This document shows positions 56,040 to 64,000 of a stretch of 64,000 nucleotides of DNA, piece after piece. The notes below the pieces were generated by a model, which was not told where the DNA came from, did not search any database, and was given only the letters and a program-made list of their open reading frames with translations. Source of the DNA: Lysobacterales bacterium (GTDB lineage Bacteria > Pseudomonadota > Gammaproteobacteria > Xanthomonadales > SZUA-36); NCBI GenBank assembly GCA_021648125.1, contig JAKITK010000001.1, positions 87,860-151,859 of the forward strand. The letters are read 5' to 3'. A program made the translations under genes and the position numbers. Every line of letters starts with the position of its first letter. The first letter of the stretch is position 1.

Positions 56040-57906
56040 GGTTTTACTGCAAATAGCCGTAATAATTTACAGTATTAGTCTTACCGCCTGCGCGACAACT
56101 AGCTCGAATGAAGCGTTAGTTGTTGTTCCGGAATCGCAAAGTGGTGACATTCCAACGCTCGAACAAGCACTAGGACTGAGCGAAAGTTTCGCCCCCGACT
56201 CTAACTCACTTGCAAACCCAGAGTTGGCACGGATGTTTCAACAATATTTTGATGAGGGCCTGGCCTTAAACCCCATAAGTGGAACTTTCTTGGGACTGCG
56301 ACAATACAACTCAAAGTGGACCAACCACCTTAGCCCTGAGCACCGCCAGCTGATGCATGATTACCATCAGCGCTGGTTAGATAAACTCAATAGCTTCAAG
56401 CGTGAGAATCTAAACAATACAGACCTTGTCAGCCTTCAGGTACTAAGCTACCAACTTCGTGAAGCCCTTGATGGTGAGCAATACCCGGGCTTTATGTTAC
56501 CAATATCACAGTTTTTCTCTATGCCAAATTTCCTTGCGCAACTGGGCTCCGGCATGAGTGTGCAGCCTTTCAATAATACTGATGACTATAACAACTGGCA
56601 GCTGAGAGCAGATAGTATTCCGGTGATTTTTGACCAGGCCATCGTTAATATGCGCGAGGGCATAGCCGCTGGCGTGGTTCAGCCACGGGTGATAATGGAA
56701 AAAGTGCTGCCGCAGTTATCAGCCCATATTGTGGATGAATATACCAACAGCCTGTTCTGGAAACCGGTAATAAATATACCCGATGATATCCCCGTTGATG
56801 ATATTAGCCATATACAAGCAGAATACCAGAAAATGATTACTGCTGAAATTATTCCGGCTTATCGTCGCCTACATGATTTTATTCGTGATGAATACCTACC
56901 TGCCAGCCGCGACAGCATTGGTTGGACGACACTGCCGAATGGCCATGATTGGTATAATTTTCATGTTCGCAGCCATACCACAACTGATATGGATGCCGAA
57001 GAAATTCATCAGTTCGGTCTCGATGAAGTGGCAAGAATTACGGCTGAAATGATAACGGTTAAAGAAACCGTTAACTTTGAGGGCGACCTGCCAGCCTTCT
57101 TTACATTTCTCCAGGAAGACGAGAAATTTTACTTTGACAACGAAGAGGATTTACTGCAAGGCTATCGTGATCTCCAGGCAGTTATAAATGCTCGCCTGCC
57201 TAAGCTTTTTAATATTGCCCCGAAAGCCGACTATAAAGTCCGTGCAATTGAAGCCTTCCGCGCGGAATCTGCTGCGGGGGCCTCCTACACTCCCGGCACC
57301 GCTGACGGATCAAGGTCAGGGATTTTTTATGTCAATACTTTTAATCTCAAAGCCCAGCCTAAATTTATTATGGAAACACTTTCCATTCATGAGGCTTCTC
57401 CAGGGCATCACTTCCAGACCTCTATCCAGCAGGAAATTACCGGCATGCCCATGTTCCGGCGCTTTGGCGGGTTTACCGCATTTTCCGAAGGTTGGGCACT
57501 TTACGCAGAATCTCTGGGCAAGGAACTGGGAATGTTTAGCGACCCGTATCAATATTATGGCCGCTTGAGTGATGAAATGCTGCGGGCCATGCGTTTAGTA
57601 GTCGATACCGGCATGCACGCACAGGGCTGGTCGCGCGAGCAAGCCATTGAATACATGCTGGCTCACTCCACCATGGCAGAATCCGATGTTATCGCCGAAG
57701 TGGAGCGCTATATTGCTATCCCGGGCCAGGCACTAGCCTATAAAGTCGGGCAGCGGAGTATTTCCAGGTTGCGTGATCAAGGGGAAAAACAACTGGGGGA
57801 AGATTTTGATATTCGAGCCTTCCATCGATTGGTATTAACCGGTGGAGCCGTACCACTTGATGTTCTCAACCAACAGGTAAATGCCTGGGTTGACTCACAA
57901 CAATAA
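56029..57906 (+). CDS. DUF885 family lipoprotein (putative metalloprotease-fold)
   Basis: A 625-residue lipoprotein (lipobox LTAC, Cys near 21) with a short linker and a DUF885 domain. The conserved HEASPGHHFQTSIQQE (about residues 455-470), SEGWALYAESLG, and the C-terminal GQALAYKVGQ segment are all present; these form the zinc-peptidase-like core of the family. The ATG at 56029 lies inside the end of the previous gene. Likely periplasmic; the substrate is unknown. Confidence 0.9.
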   Translation: MKAKVLLQIAVIIYSISLTACATTSSNEALVVVPESQSGDIPTLEQALGLSESFAPDSNSLANPELARMFQQYFDEGLALNPISGTFLGLRQYNSKWTNHLSPEHRQLMHDYHQRWLDKLNSFKRENLNNTDLVSLQVLSYQLREALDGEQYPGFMLPISQFFSMPNFLAQLGSGMSVQPFNNTDDYNNWQLRADSIPVIFDQAIVNMREGIAAGVVQPRVIMEKVLPQLSAHIVDEYTNSLFWKPVINIPDDIPVDDISHIQAEYQKMITAEIIPAYRRLHDFIRDEYLPASRDSIGWTTLPNGHDWYNFHVRSHTTTDMDAEEIHQFGLDEVARITAEMITVKETVNFEGDLPAFFTFLQEDEKFYFDNEEDLLQGYRDLQAVINARLPKLFNIAPKADYKVRAIEAFRAESAAGASYTPGTADGSRSGIFYVNTFNLKAQPKFIMETLSIHEASPGHHFQTSIQQEITGMPMFRRFGGFTAFSEGWALYAESLGKELGMFSDPYQYYGRLSDEMLRAMRLVVDTGMHAQGWSREQAIEYMLAHSTMAESDVIAEVERYIAIPGQALAYKVGQRSISRLRDQGEKQLGEDFDIRAFHRLVLTGGAVPLDVLNQQVNAWVDSQQ

Positions 57907-57915
57907 GGCAATTTA

Positions 57916-58392
57916 ATGGATCAGCAACAGGCCAACAATACATTCAAAACACCACGAATGGTACCTCCATTATGGTTGCTTCTTAGCTTTGTCAGTATGT
58001 GGGCGCTGGATAAATGGTTACCACTGCTGGACCTATGGGAAAAGCCAATAAATCATATCGGTAGCGCCTTCATTATTATAGGCTTGGTGCTTAATGGCTG
58101 GGCTGCCGCGCGTTTTCTGTTGGTAAAGACCGGGCTGATACCGTTTACCCCGGTTACCAGTCTGGTTAAAACCGGGCCCTTCCGCATCAGTCGAAACCCC
58201 ATGTATTTAGGAATGTTATCAATTGCCCTTGGAGCGGCCATCCTGTTCGGTTCTTTGAGCCCGTTTGCCGTATTGCCGATCTTCTTTATTATTATAAGAA
58301 ACCGTTTTGTGATTCCCGAAGAAGCTATGCTCGAACAAGTGCTCGGAGCGCCCTATTTGGAATTTAAGGCGGAAACACGACGCTGGCTATAG
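57916..58392 (+). CDS. Isoprenylcysteine carboxyl methyltransferase-like membrane protein
   Basis: A 158-residue protein with four to five membrane segments and the ICMT/phospholipid-methyltransferase signature RISRNPMYLGMLSIALG at about residues 92-108, plus the C-terminal EEAMLEQVLGAPYLEFKAETRRWL. Such bacterial proteins methylate lipids or small molecules; the substrate is unknown. It lies 9 bases after the DUF885 gene, so it is probably in the same operon. Confidence 0.85.
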   Translation: MDQQQANNTFKTPRMVPPLWLLLSFVSMWALDKWLPLLDLWEKPINHIGSAFIIIGLVLNGWAAARFLLVKTGLIPFTPVTSLVKTGPFRISRNPMYLGMLSIALGAAILFGSLSPFAVLPIFFIIIRNRFVIPEEAMLEQVLGAPYLEFKAETRRWL

Positions 58393-58465
58393 GCGTAACA
58401 ATCACAGCCATAAGCAAAAACACAAGTCGTCCATTCGCTAAGTTAGCCTACAGCTAGAATAACAA

Positions 58466-59281
58466 TTAATCGAAGCGCATTTTTTCCATACGTTGCTGAA
58501 AAATAATCGCATCCGGATAATCTTCCAGTACCGCAACAGCAATCTCAGTAAATTCTTTCGGTGGAATATGCGAAACAATCTGCACCGGCGCCTGCATATA
58601 TTGCTTCAACATGGCCTTACCAGCCGAGCGGGTAAAAAATGTATACGGTGCTAATAGAATATCCAATTTGCGGTTTTGCAAACCAGCGGCAATAAAATCA
58701 ACCGGCACGGCAGATGCATCGCCAATATGCAAAATTGTTTTACCACCCACCGTCATTAGGTGGCCATAATGGTGCAAAGCTGCGAATTTGCCCCTGCCGT
58801 GGGTCAGTGGAAATATTTCTACTTTCACCCCTTCCCGGCTAAAAGTCATTGGTACTCCCGGCTGCGGCCTAACAGTTTTAACATTTTTATGGGTCTTGGC
58901 AAAAGGTTTACAGCGTTCCTTTAAAATGGTGATGACCTGGGGTGAGGAAATAAACTGGGTGGATTTACTGGCTTTAATAAACCGACAAGCCATATCGGGC
59001 TGAAAATGCTCAAAATGGATATGGCTGGCGAGGGCAATATCAATACCTTCAAAATCATCTTTGGCTGAAACCATTGCCCGAACCGAATGTTCATCTAACC
59101 CCTCAAACAAAGCATAAGCTTCCGCTAGAAAACCATCGATTATAATTTTATCCTTACCATCACTAAGTAAAAAACCCATATTACCCAAGAATGTGACTTC
59201 TACCGCAGCCTCTGTAGTAGTTACCGCACTGACAGAAGAAAGCAATAGCACGCCAGCAAATAGTTGTTTGAGTTTATTCAT
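58466..59281 (-). CDS. Exported MBL-fold protein with altered metal motif
   Basis: A 271-residue protein with a signal peptide (about 1-26). The expected HxHxDH motif reads SHIHFEHFQPD, with Glu in place of the metal-binding Asp. Other candidate ligands are LTHGRG and HIGDAS. The ATG at 59281 has AGGAAA upstream. Related to UlaG/YtnP-like hydrolases by fold; enzymatic activity is uncertain because of the substitution. It overlaps the KdkA-like gene by 8 bases. Confidence 0.78.
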   Translation of the reverse strand: MNKLKQLFAGVLLLSSVSAVTTTEAAVEVTFLGNMGFLLSDGKDKIIIDGFLAEAYALFEGLDEHSVRAMVSAKDDFEGIDIALASHIHFEHFQPDMACRFIKASKSTQFISSPQVITILKERCKPFAKTHKNVKTVRPQPGVPMTFSREGVKVEIFPLTHGRGKFAALHHYGHLMTVGGKTILHIGDASAVPVDFIAAGLQNRKLDILLAPYTFFTRSAGKAMLKQYMQAPVQIVSHIPPKEFTEIAVAVLEDYPDAIIFQQRMEKMRFD

Positions 59282-60008
59282 GAATATTTTTTCCTGAAAT
59301 GTTAATCTTATAAGAGTCAAGTAATATAGACCATCCCGATGCTGGAAATAATTCCGCAGGAAATAGCTTCATCAAAGAGCGCTTTAAACGCTGGATATTA
59401 TTATTTTGCCATCTAGGACCTGGGGTTTTAAAACGGCATTTATCAAAGTCTATCAAAAACACCTCCCCAGCGGTATTAATTAACAAATTATTAGCATTCA
59501 GGTCGGCATGATAAACGCCTTTATTATGAAATTCGCTTAAAACCCTGCCAATTGCCTGCCAATGGTCATCTGAAACCGCGCCAAGCACCAGCTTTTCTGC
59601 CAGCGTTTCAGTCGCAGCCAACATCTGGGTCATCAGCGCCATTCGGCTGAATACCATGGCTTGTCTTTCACATAAGGCCGCTAGTGGTTGCGGGACAGGC
59701 AGTTTCATTTTCTGCATTCGTTCTAACAAGCGAAACTCACGAAAGGCCCTGCTGTTTTCATAACCGCTGAATATATACAGTGCGCGATTGAACTTTGCCA
59801 GCAAACCACCGCGAAAATAGCGTTTCAGTACAGCCTCACCGCTGGGACTGCGGATAACTACTGCACTGCCCCGCCCCGCCGGTCTGCGCACTACCGCATC
59901 TGCACTCGCCCAGAACTCTGAGTCAAACTGAATTGTTTCAGGGGCGTCCATGGCGCTTGCATCGTATAATATACGGGCATTGCCGGTTGTAATAAGCGTG
60001 GGTTTCAT
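59274..60008 (-). CDS. kdkA: 3-deoxy-D-manno-octulosonic acid kinase (KdkA-like)
   Basis: A 244-residue protein-kinase-fold enzyme of the KdkA/WaaP group, which phosphorylates Kdo in the LPS inner core at the 4-position. It has the GRGSAVVIR glycine-rich loop, the catalytic loop HNKGVYHADLNANNLLI (HxDLxxxN, about residues 168-184) and the VFLIDFDKCRF metal motif. The ATG at 60008 gives the usual MKPTLI start. It is divergent from a GT9 glycosyltransferase, which fits LPS core assembly. Confidence 0.88.
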   Translation of the reverse strand: MKPTLITTGNARILYDASAMDAPETIQFDSEFWASADAVVRRPAGRGSAVVIRSPSGEAVLKRYFRGGLLAKFNRALYIFSGYENSRAFREFRLLERMQKMKLPVPQPLAALCERQAMVFSRMALMTQMLAATETLAEKLVLGAVSDDHWQAIGRVLSEFHNKGVYHADLNANNLLINTAGEVFLIDFDKCRFKTPGPRWQNNNIQRLKRSLMKLFPAELFPASGWSILLDSYKINISGKNIHE

Positions 60009-60106
60009 AAAATTAATTCTAATTGCTAACAAATTGCTAACAAATTGCTAGGCTAATTTTGCAGTTAGCTAGAGCCGAGGTCAATCACCAATAATATGTC
60101 GACACT

Positions 60107-61228
60107 ATGAAAACAAGCCAACACAGCCGTAATTTAAACTTGTTACCGTTCAGCACAGCACCGCAAAGTGTATGCATACTGCGCTTGTCAGCGCTCGGCG
60201 ATGTCACCCATGTCTTGCCAGTAGTGGCGGCTATTCAGAAAATTTGGCCGCAAACACAAATCACCTGGGTACTGGCTAAGCTCGAGTATCAACTGCTAAA
60301 ACACCTTAAAGATATTGAGTTTATTGTGTTTGATAAAAAACAAAGTTTCCGTTCCTACCTAGCACTGAAGAAAAAACTGGCGAATCGTCAGTTTGATGTA
60401 CTTTTGCATATGCAAGTAGCGCTACGCGCCAACCTCCTCAGCAAAGCCATCAACAGCCCCATCCGGCTGGGCTGGGATACGCAGCGGTCGCGAGACTGGC
60501 ACCACAAGTTTGTTAATTACCAGGTCCAAGAAATCGCTTATCAACACCAAGCTCAAGGGTTTTTGTCCTTCGCCAGAACGCTCGGACTAGCCTTTCGCGA
60601 ACCGGAGTGGAAACTAGCAGTTAGTGATGAAGCGCTTAATTTTGCCAACAAACACCTACCCGGCGAGCAAGCCACCCTAGTGATAAGCCCCTGTTCCAGC
60701 CACCAACTGCGAAACTGGTCTATTAGCGCTTATGCCACAGTTGCCGATTATGCCGCCACCGAACTCGGCTTAAGAGTCGTCCTCAGTGGCGGGCCTAGCG
60801 CCCTTGAACAATCGGTTGCTCAAGGCATTGAAACGGCAATGCAATCCTCGGTAATCAATCTTGTGGGTAAAGACACACTACAACAATCGCTCGGAGTCTT
60901 GAACAAGGCTGATATTGTTATCTCCCCAGATTCTGGCCCCGCCCATATTGCTAATGCCCTAGGCACGCCCGTTATCGGCCTGTATGCAGCCACCTGGTCA
61001 CGCCGTAGCGGACCCTATAATAGCTTGGACCTCTGTGTTGACCGTTTCCCGGAGGCCGCCCGAAAATTCCTCGGCAAGGAACCGCGAGAGTTACGCTGGG
61101 GTACAAAAATAGAACAAGCCGGAGTGATGGATTTAATTACCATCGAGGATGTTATTGAAAAACTTGAACATTGGCAAAACCCGGATGATAGTGATCAGGA
61201 TTTACTCCAATTTAGAAGACCTAAATAA
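60107..61228 (+). CDS. Glycosyltransferase family 9 (heptosyltransferase-like)
   Basis: A 373-residue GT-B transferase. The N-terminal RLSALGDVTHVLPVVAAIQ motif at about residues 25-43 and the C-terminal ISPDSGPAHIANALGTPVIGLYAATW donor-binding motif at about 269-295 are typical of WaaC/WaaF/WaaQ. Likely adds heptose to the LPS inner core, together with the divergent Kdo kinase. Which heptosyltransferase it is cannot be decided here. Confidence 0.9.
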   Translation: MKTSQHSRNLNLLPFSTAPQSVCILRLSALGDVTHVLPVVAAIQKIWPQTQITWVLAKLEYQLLKHLKDIEFIVFDKKQSFRSYLALKKKLANRQFDVLLHMQVALRANLLSKAINSPIRLGWDTQRSRDWHHKFVNYQVQEIAYQHQAQGFLSFARTLGLAFREPEWKLAVSDEALNFANKHLPGEQATLVISPCSSHQLRNWSISAYATVADYAATELGLRVVLSGGPSALEQSVAQGIETAMQSSVINLVGKDTLQQSLGVLNKADIVISPDSGPAHIANALGTPVIGLYAATWSRRSGPYNSLDLCVDRFPEAARKFLGKEPRELRWGTKIEQAGVMDLITIEDVIEKLEHWQNPDDSDQDLLQFRRPK

Positions 61229-61367
61229 ATGTTTTTTTGCTTCAAATATCAGACTAAACCCTAAACTTATCACATCGGCCTGCTTATGATTTGACCTTGG
61301 CTTGCCACTATGTTTTAATTTGCTGTTGAATTTACCCCTACGCGCCACCCCCACGGATATAACAACC

Positions 61368-61622
61368 ATGAACAAATTCATTATTACCAGCCTACTTGCC
61401 CTTACATTTTATACACCAGCAGTGTTTGCTGATGATGATACTGCCACAGAAAAAAATACCACAGAAGAATCAGTTAAATCCGAAGTAAAAAAACCAGAAA
61501 CTAAACTCATCTGTCGGCGTGTAAAAGTAACCGGTAGCAATCGTTCAGAAAAAGTCTGCCGTCGCGTTAATGTATCGGAATCAGATTCTAAAAAGAAATC
61601 TAAATCTAAAAATAAAGGGTAA
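61368..61622 (+). CDS. Small exported protein with paired CRRV motif
   Basis: An 84-residue protein: signal peptide (about 1-22, ending FA), an acidic stretch, then LICRRVKVTGSNRSEKVCRRV, in which two C-R-R-V segments frame a TGSN turn, and a Lys/Ser tail (KKKSKSKNKG). The two cysteines could form a disulfide ring. Similar C-x-TGS-x-C small proteins occur in proteobacteria with no assigned role. The ATG at 61368 is chosen over the open frame from 61302 because it starts the signal peptide. Confidence 0.7.
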   Translation: MNKFIITSLLALTFYTPAVFADDDTATEKNTTEESVKSEVKKPETKLICRRVKVTGSNRSEKVCRRVNVSESDSKKKSKSKNKG

Positions 61623-61712
61623 GTACTGAAGTAGTAATAGGATTGAGCATCAGCAAATTCCCTGTATTTGTGGAGCCTGATTACTGAGGTCGCCGTTACT
61701 GATTAATCTCAC

Positions 61713-62105
61713 TCATTGATAATCCTGATAGGATTTTTCTTCTACAATATCCGAACCAAGGTATAAGTTAAGTTCTTTTTTAGCTGCAGCCCGTTGGTCA
61801 TTTGTTACATAAACCGCACGCGCCAGTTCAACAAAGCGTAAACCAAAGTCTTTGGCTTTTTCCTGGTCACGAATATCATCTTCTATTACCCATAGTTCCT
61901 CGTTAATTGATTTCATCCGCGCTTTCAGTGCACCTACGGTTGAGTCATCGGTAACCGCCTTGCGCCAGACCGTAGTAAGTAGATCCAACTCGTGTCGCAC
62001 ATTGGCAACTTTTTCCGGATCGCCAATGCGTTCTGATTTAATTTCCAAAATTGTAATTTTATCGAGCATTTCACCCGGAGAAACCGGTACAAGAATGTCT
62101 TTCAT
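61713..62105 (-). CDS. DUF6165 family protein
   Basis: A 130-residue cytoplasmic, highly charged helical protein starting DILVPVSPGEMLDKITILEIKSERI. Proteins of this type (DUF6165) sit near LPS and surface polysaccharide genes in proteobacteria, which matches its position after a GT9 gene. No catalytic motif is visible; the role is unknown. Confidence 0.82.
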   Translation of the reverse strand: MKDILVPVSPGEMLDKITILEIKSERIGDPEKVANVRHELDLLTTVWRKAVTDDSTVGALKARMKSINEELWVIEDDIRDQEKAKDFGLRFVELARAVYVTNDQRAAAKKELNLYLGSDIVEEKSYQDYQ

Positions 62106-62323
62106 ATTAGTGATCCTAAGTAATTATCCCTGATCGCAAATGTATGCTTGTGCTTTTATCCATTCACAATCAAGCGGGTAACAGCTGAGTAATTGGTGTA
62201 TTTTAACCTATCCTGTTGCTTAGGGAAGCCATGTGAACTCAAGTTTTTGTTGGTTTACTTCCTTGCAAACCGATTCATCGTTTATGCTTGATCCTTGCTT
62301 TTGGTTTGTTTATGGGTTTAAAA

Positions 62324-63013
62324 ATGAAAAAATTAGTGGTCTTATCAGGCGCAGGAATAAGCGCAGAAAGTGGTATTCGAACCTTCCGTGATGCTGATGG
62401 ACTCTGGGAAGGCCACGATGTCATGGAAGTGGCCTCACCTGCCGGTTGGCGCAATAATCAGGAGCTGGTGCTCGATTTCTACAATCAGCGCCGCCAACAA
62501 GCTCTGAGTGCCATACCGAATGCCGGGCATAAAATTCTTGCCGACTTAGAAAACCATTTTAAAGTCACTATCATCACTCAGAATGTAGATAACTTGCATG
62601 AAAAATCCGGCTCCAGTCATATCATCCACCTCCATGGCGAACTGTTCAAGTCCCGCAGCACTAGCCACCCCGAATTGGTTTATGAAGTTGAGGGCTGGGA
62701 GTTAAAAACCGGTGATTGTTGCGAAAAAGGCGCACAACTTCGTCCCAACATCGTCTGGTTTGGCGAAGATGTACCGTTGATGAATACAGCCATAAGCGAG
62801 GTCATGGCTGCTGATATATTCATAGTCATCGGCACCTCGTTACAGGTCTACCCTGCTGCCAGCCTAATTAATTGTGTAAGCAAGAATGCGCAGAAATATA
62901 TTATTGACCCCAATATGCCAAGCATTGCAAAACAATCAGATTTACATTTAATCGAAAAAGGTGGGAGCGAAGGAATGGCGGAGGTACAAGAAATTCTGTT
63001 AACTGAGCTCTAA
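62324..63013 (+). CDS. Sir2-family NAD-dependent deacylase lacking the zinc cysteines
   Basis: A 229-residue sirtuin. NAD motifs GAGISAESGIRTFRDADGLW (about residues 9-28), TQNVDNLHEKSG (85-96) and catalytic His104 (HLHGELF) are intact, as is RPNIVWFGE. The zinc-binding CxxC pairs of ordinary class III sirtuins are missing: the region reads SRSTSHPELVYEVEGWELKTGDCCEKG. Zinc-free sirtuins of this form are common in Bacteroidetes, so the gene may have been acquired. The ATG at 62324 gives the standard start; the open frame begins at 62288. Confidence 0.85.
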   Translation: MKKLVVLSGAGISAESGIRTFRDADGLWEGHDVMEVASPAGWRNNQELVLDFYNQRRQQALSAIPNAGHKILADLENHFKVTIITQNVDNLHEKSGSSHIIHLHGELFKSRSTSHPELVYEVEGWELKTGDCCEKGAQLRPNIVWFGEDVPLMNTAISEVMAADIFIVIGTSLQVYPAASLINCVSKNAQKYIIDPNMPSIAKQSDLHLIEKGGSEGMAEVQEILLTEL

Positions 63014-63324
63014 ACAGGTCATCTGTTGTAATTTTTATTTACTTAAAAAAACCAATGACTAGTTAATATTTTAAGAGACATGAATATCAACACCTCGCAT
63101 TCGTCTTCCCGGTCCCCGTTTTTTGTCTTCCCGGCCCCCGTCTCGTGGTTTCAACAGCTTGCTGGATTCCAGCCGACACCGCGATGACGAATTTAGAATT
63201 TATGGGACAGTACTGCTCCAAATTATATAATTTGCCATTAACATAATAAGCTCGAATTCTTACTCAAACCCTAGTTTTTATATGCATAAATTGATGGTAT
63301 CATATGCATCGCTTGGAGATTATT
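63014..63324. other. Intergenic region with palindromic element
   Basis: 311 bases between the sirtuin gene and the toxin-antitoxin pair. It holds the inverted-repeat element described at 63099-63192 and an AT-rich stretch before vapB. No open frame or RNA gene is recognised. Confidence 0.6.
63099..63192. repeat. Palindromic intergenic repeat element
   Basis: Ends are inverted repeats: ATTCGTCTTCCCGGT at 63099-63113 against the reverse complement of ACCGCGATGACGAAT at 63178-63192, with 13 of 15 positions matching. Inside are a repeated CGTCTTCCCGG-like motif and GCTGGATTCCAGC (itself a palindrome, 63160-63172). This resembles the widespread 'GTCATTCCCGC...GGATTCCAGC...GATGACGA' dispersed palindromes. 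Confidence 0.75.
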
Positions 63325-63519
63325 ATGAGAACAACACTTGATTTACCAGAGAAACTGCTGGCCGAGGCAATGCAAGCGACCCACACAAATACCAAAACTG
63401 CTGTAATTATCAAAGCATTAGAGGAGTTGGTTAGGAAAGCAAATATTTCACAGCTGAAAAACTATAAGGGAAAAGTAGACCTGGAAATTGACCTCAATAG
63501 CATTAGAGAACGAAATTAG
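63325..63519 (+). CDS. vapB: VapB-type antitoxin (DUF2191)
   Basis: A 64-residue protein: RTTLDLPEKLLAEAMQATHTNTKTAVIIKALEELVRK is the ribbon-helix-helix/VapB DNA-binding motif, and the C-terminus ends with the toxin-wrapping segment GKVDLEIDLNSIRER. The ATG at 63325 has a GGAG 8 bases upstream. Its stop overlaps the toxin start (TAGTG), as in coupled toxin-antitoxin operons. Confidence 0.9.
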   Translation: MRTTLDLPEKLLAEAMQATHTNTKTAVIIKALEELVRKANISQLKNYKGKVDLEIDLNSIRERN

Positions 63520-63932
63520 TGCAAGTCCTGGTGGATACATCCATCTGGATTGATTACTTCAAAGGCGCTGCACACAGTAAAGCACTTGACTACCTAATTG
63601 ATGAAAACCTTATTGTTAGCAATGAAATAATTCTTGCCGAACTCATTCCCTATCTCAAGCTAAAACGACAGACTAGGCTAGTCCAACTGCTGCAGACTGT
63701 AACAACAACCCCCCTCAAAATTGACTGGAAAGAGATTATTTTACTACAGTCAAAGTGCCTGAGTGCTGACACAAATGGAATCGGCATTCCAGATTTAATT
63801 ATCGCCCAGAATGCTAAGCAACACGGCTCCCTTATTTACACACTGGATAAACATTTCAGTTTATTAAAAAATGTGGCTCTTCCCCTGATCGAGTGGGTAG
63901 GCACAGTTAAAAATGAGACAAATCATCCTTGA
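63519..63932 (+). CDS. vapC: VapC-type PIN-domain ribonuclease toxin
   Basis: A 137-residue PIN domain. The acidic catalytic residues are in VLVDTSIWIDYFKG (Asp6), SNEIILAELIPYL (Glu) and GIGIPDLIIAQNA (Asp), followed by the last-helix Asp in TLDKHF. The GTG start at 63519 overlaps the antitoxin stop. In known systems, VapC cleaves tRNA or rRNA and is blocked by VapB. The pair lies after a palindromic element, suggestive of a mobile addition. Confidence 0.9.
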   Translation: MQVLVDTSIWIDYFKGAAHSKALDYLIDENLIVSNEIILAELIPYLKLKRQTRLVQLLQTVTTTPLKIDWKEIILLQSKCLSADTNGIGIPDLIIAQNAKQHGSLIYTLDKHFSLLKNVALPLIEWVGTVKNETNHP

Positions 63933-64000
63933 CAGGCGGAATACACGCCAGATACTCGGTAGCCATGAAGGGATTGGGGCAGTCTGATTAGAATCCTGTG
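63933..64000. other. Sequence past the toxin gene
   Basis: 68 bases to the window edge. No gene, terminator or repeat is recognisable. Confidence 0.4.

Overview
The window looks like chromosomal DNA of a free-living, probably marine gammaproteobacterium related to the Cellvibrionales/Pseudomonadales. The evidence is the queA-tgt-yajC-secD-secF order, with suhB and trmJ next to it, a complete system I cytochrome c maturation operon (ccmABCDEFGHI), fabA, rnd, uup, rsmJ, ppc, a phenylalanine/tyrosine catabolic operon (hpd-phhA), a Kdo-kinase/glycosyltransferase-9 LPS patch, and tRNA genes with encoded CCA. I see no phage, insertion sequence or CRISPR array. Gene density is high and most genes are housekeeping.

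Layout. 1-8.4 kb: alkyltransferase-like protein, trmJ, divergent suhB, then (minus strand) queA, a CmoB-like methyltransferase inserted between queA and tgt, tgt, yajC, secD, secF. 8.4-19.4 kb: a roughly 6-kb tandem duplication. Each unit holds a large secreted subtilisin-like (S8) protease gene, gor, and the start of ccmA. Both protease genes are intact. Unit A keeps an intact gor but only about 42 codons of ccmA. Unit B keeps an intact ccmA but only a deleted, frameshifted gor. 19.3-27 kb: the ccm operon, ending in a periplasmic MBL-fold hydrolase. 27-37 kb: TrmB-like methyltransferase, divergent MetX-family acyltransferase, tRNA-Leu(CAA), fabA, S1/P1 nuclease, an acidic-repeat SUMF1-domain protein, rnd, a TolB-like propeller protein and a DUF1329 protein. 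36.7-45.6 kb: radical SAM, ppc, rsmJ, and the ABC-F genes yheS-like and uup, then tRNA-Arg(CCU). 45.6-50.4 kb: acetyl-CoA hydrolase family protein and the hpd-phhA-VOC operon. 50.4-58.4 kb: small nuclease, SprT, EamA transporter, phytanoyl-CoA dioxygenase family, secreted cyclophilin, alpha/beta hydrolase, an SPFH membrane protein coupled to a ribbon-helix-helix protein, and two lipoproteins whose N-termini are homologous, followed by an isoprenylcysteine-methyltransferase-like protein. 58.4-64 kb: MBL protein, KdkA-like kinase, GT9, a small disulfide-motif secreted protein, DUF6165, a zinc-site-less sirtuin, a palindromic repeat element and a VapBC-type toxin-antitoxin pair.

The most informative signal is the tandem duplication with complementary decay: the two essential-looking passenger genes (gor and ccmA) were each kept in only one unit, while the protease was kept twice and its copies exchanged acidic loops in the catalytic domain. 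Secondary points of interest are the short lipoprotein that copies the leader of the DUF885 lipoprotein behind it, the methyltransferase inside the queuosine operon, and the SPFH/ribbon-helix-helix pair joined by a TAATG overlap. I did not recognise a clearly new multi-gene system beyond these.
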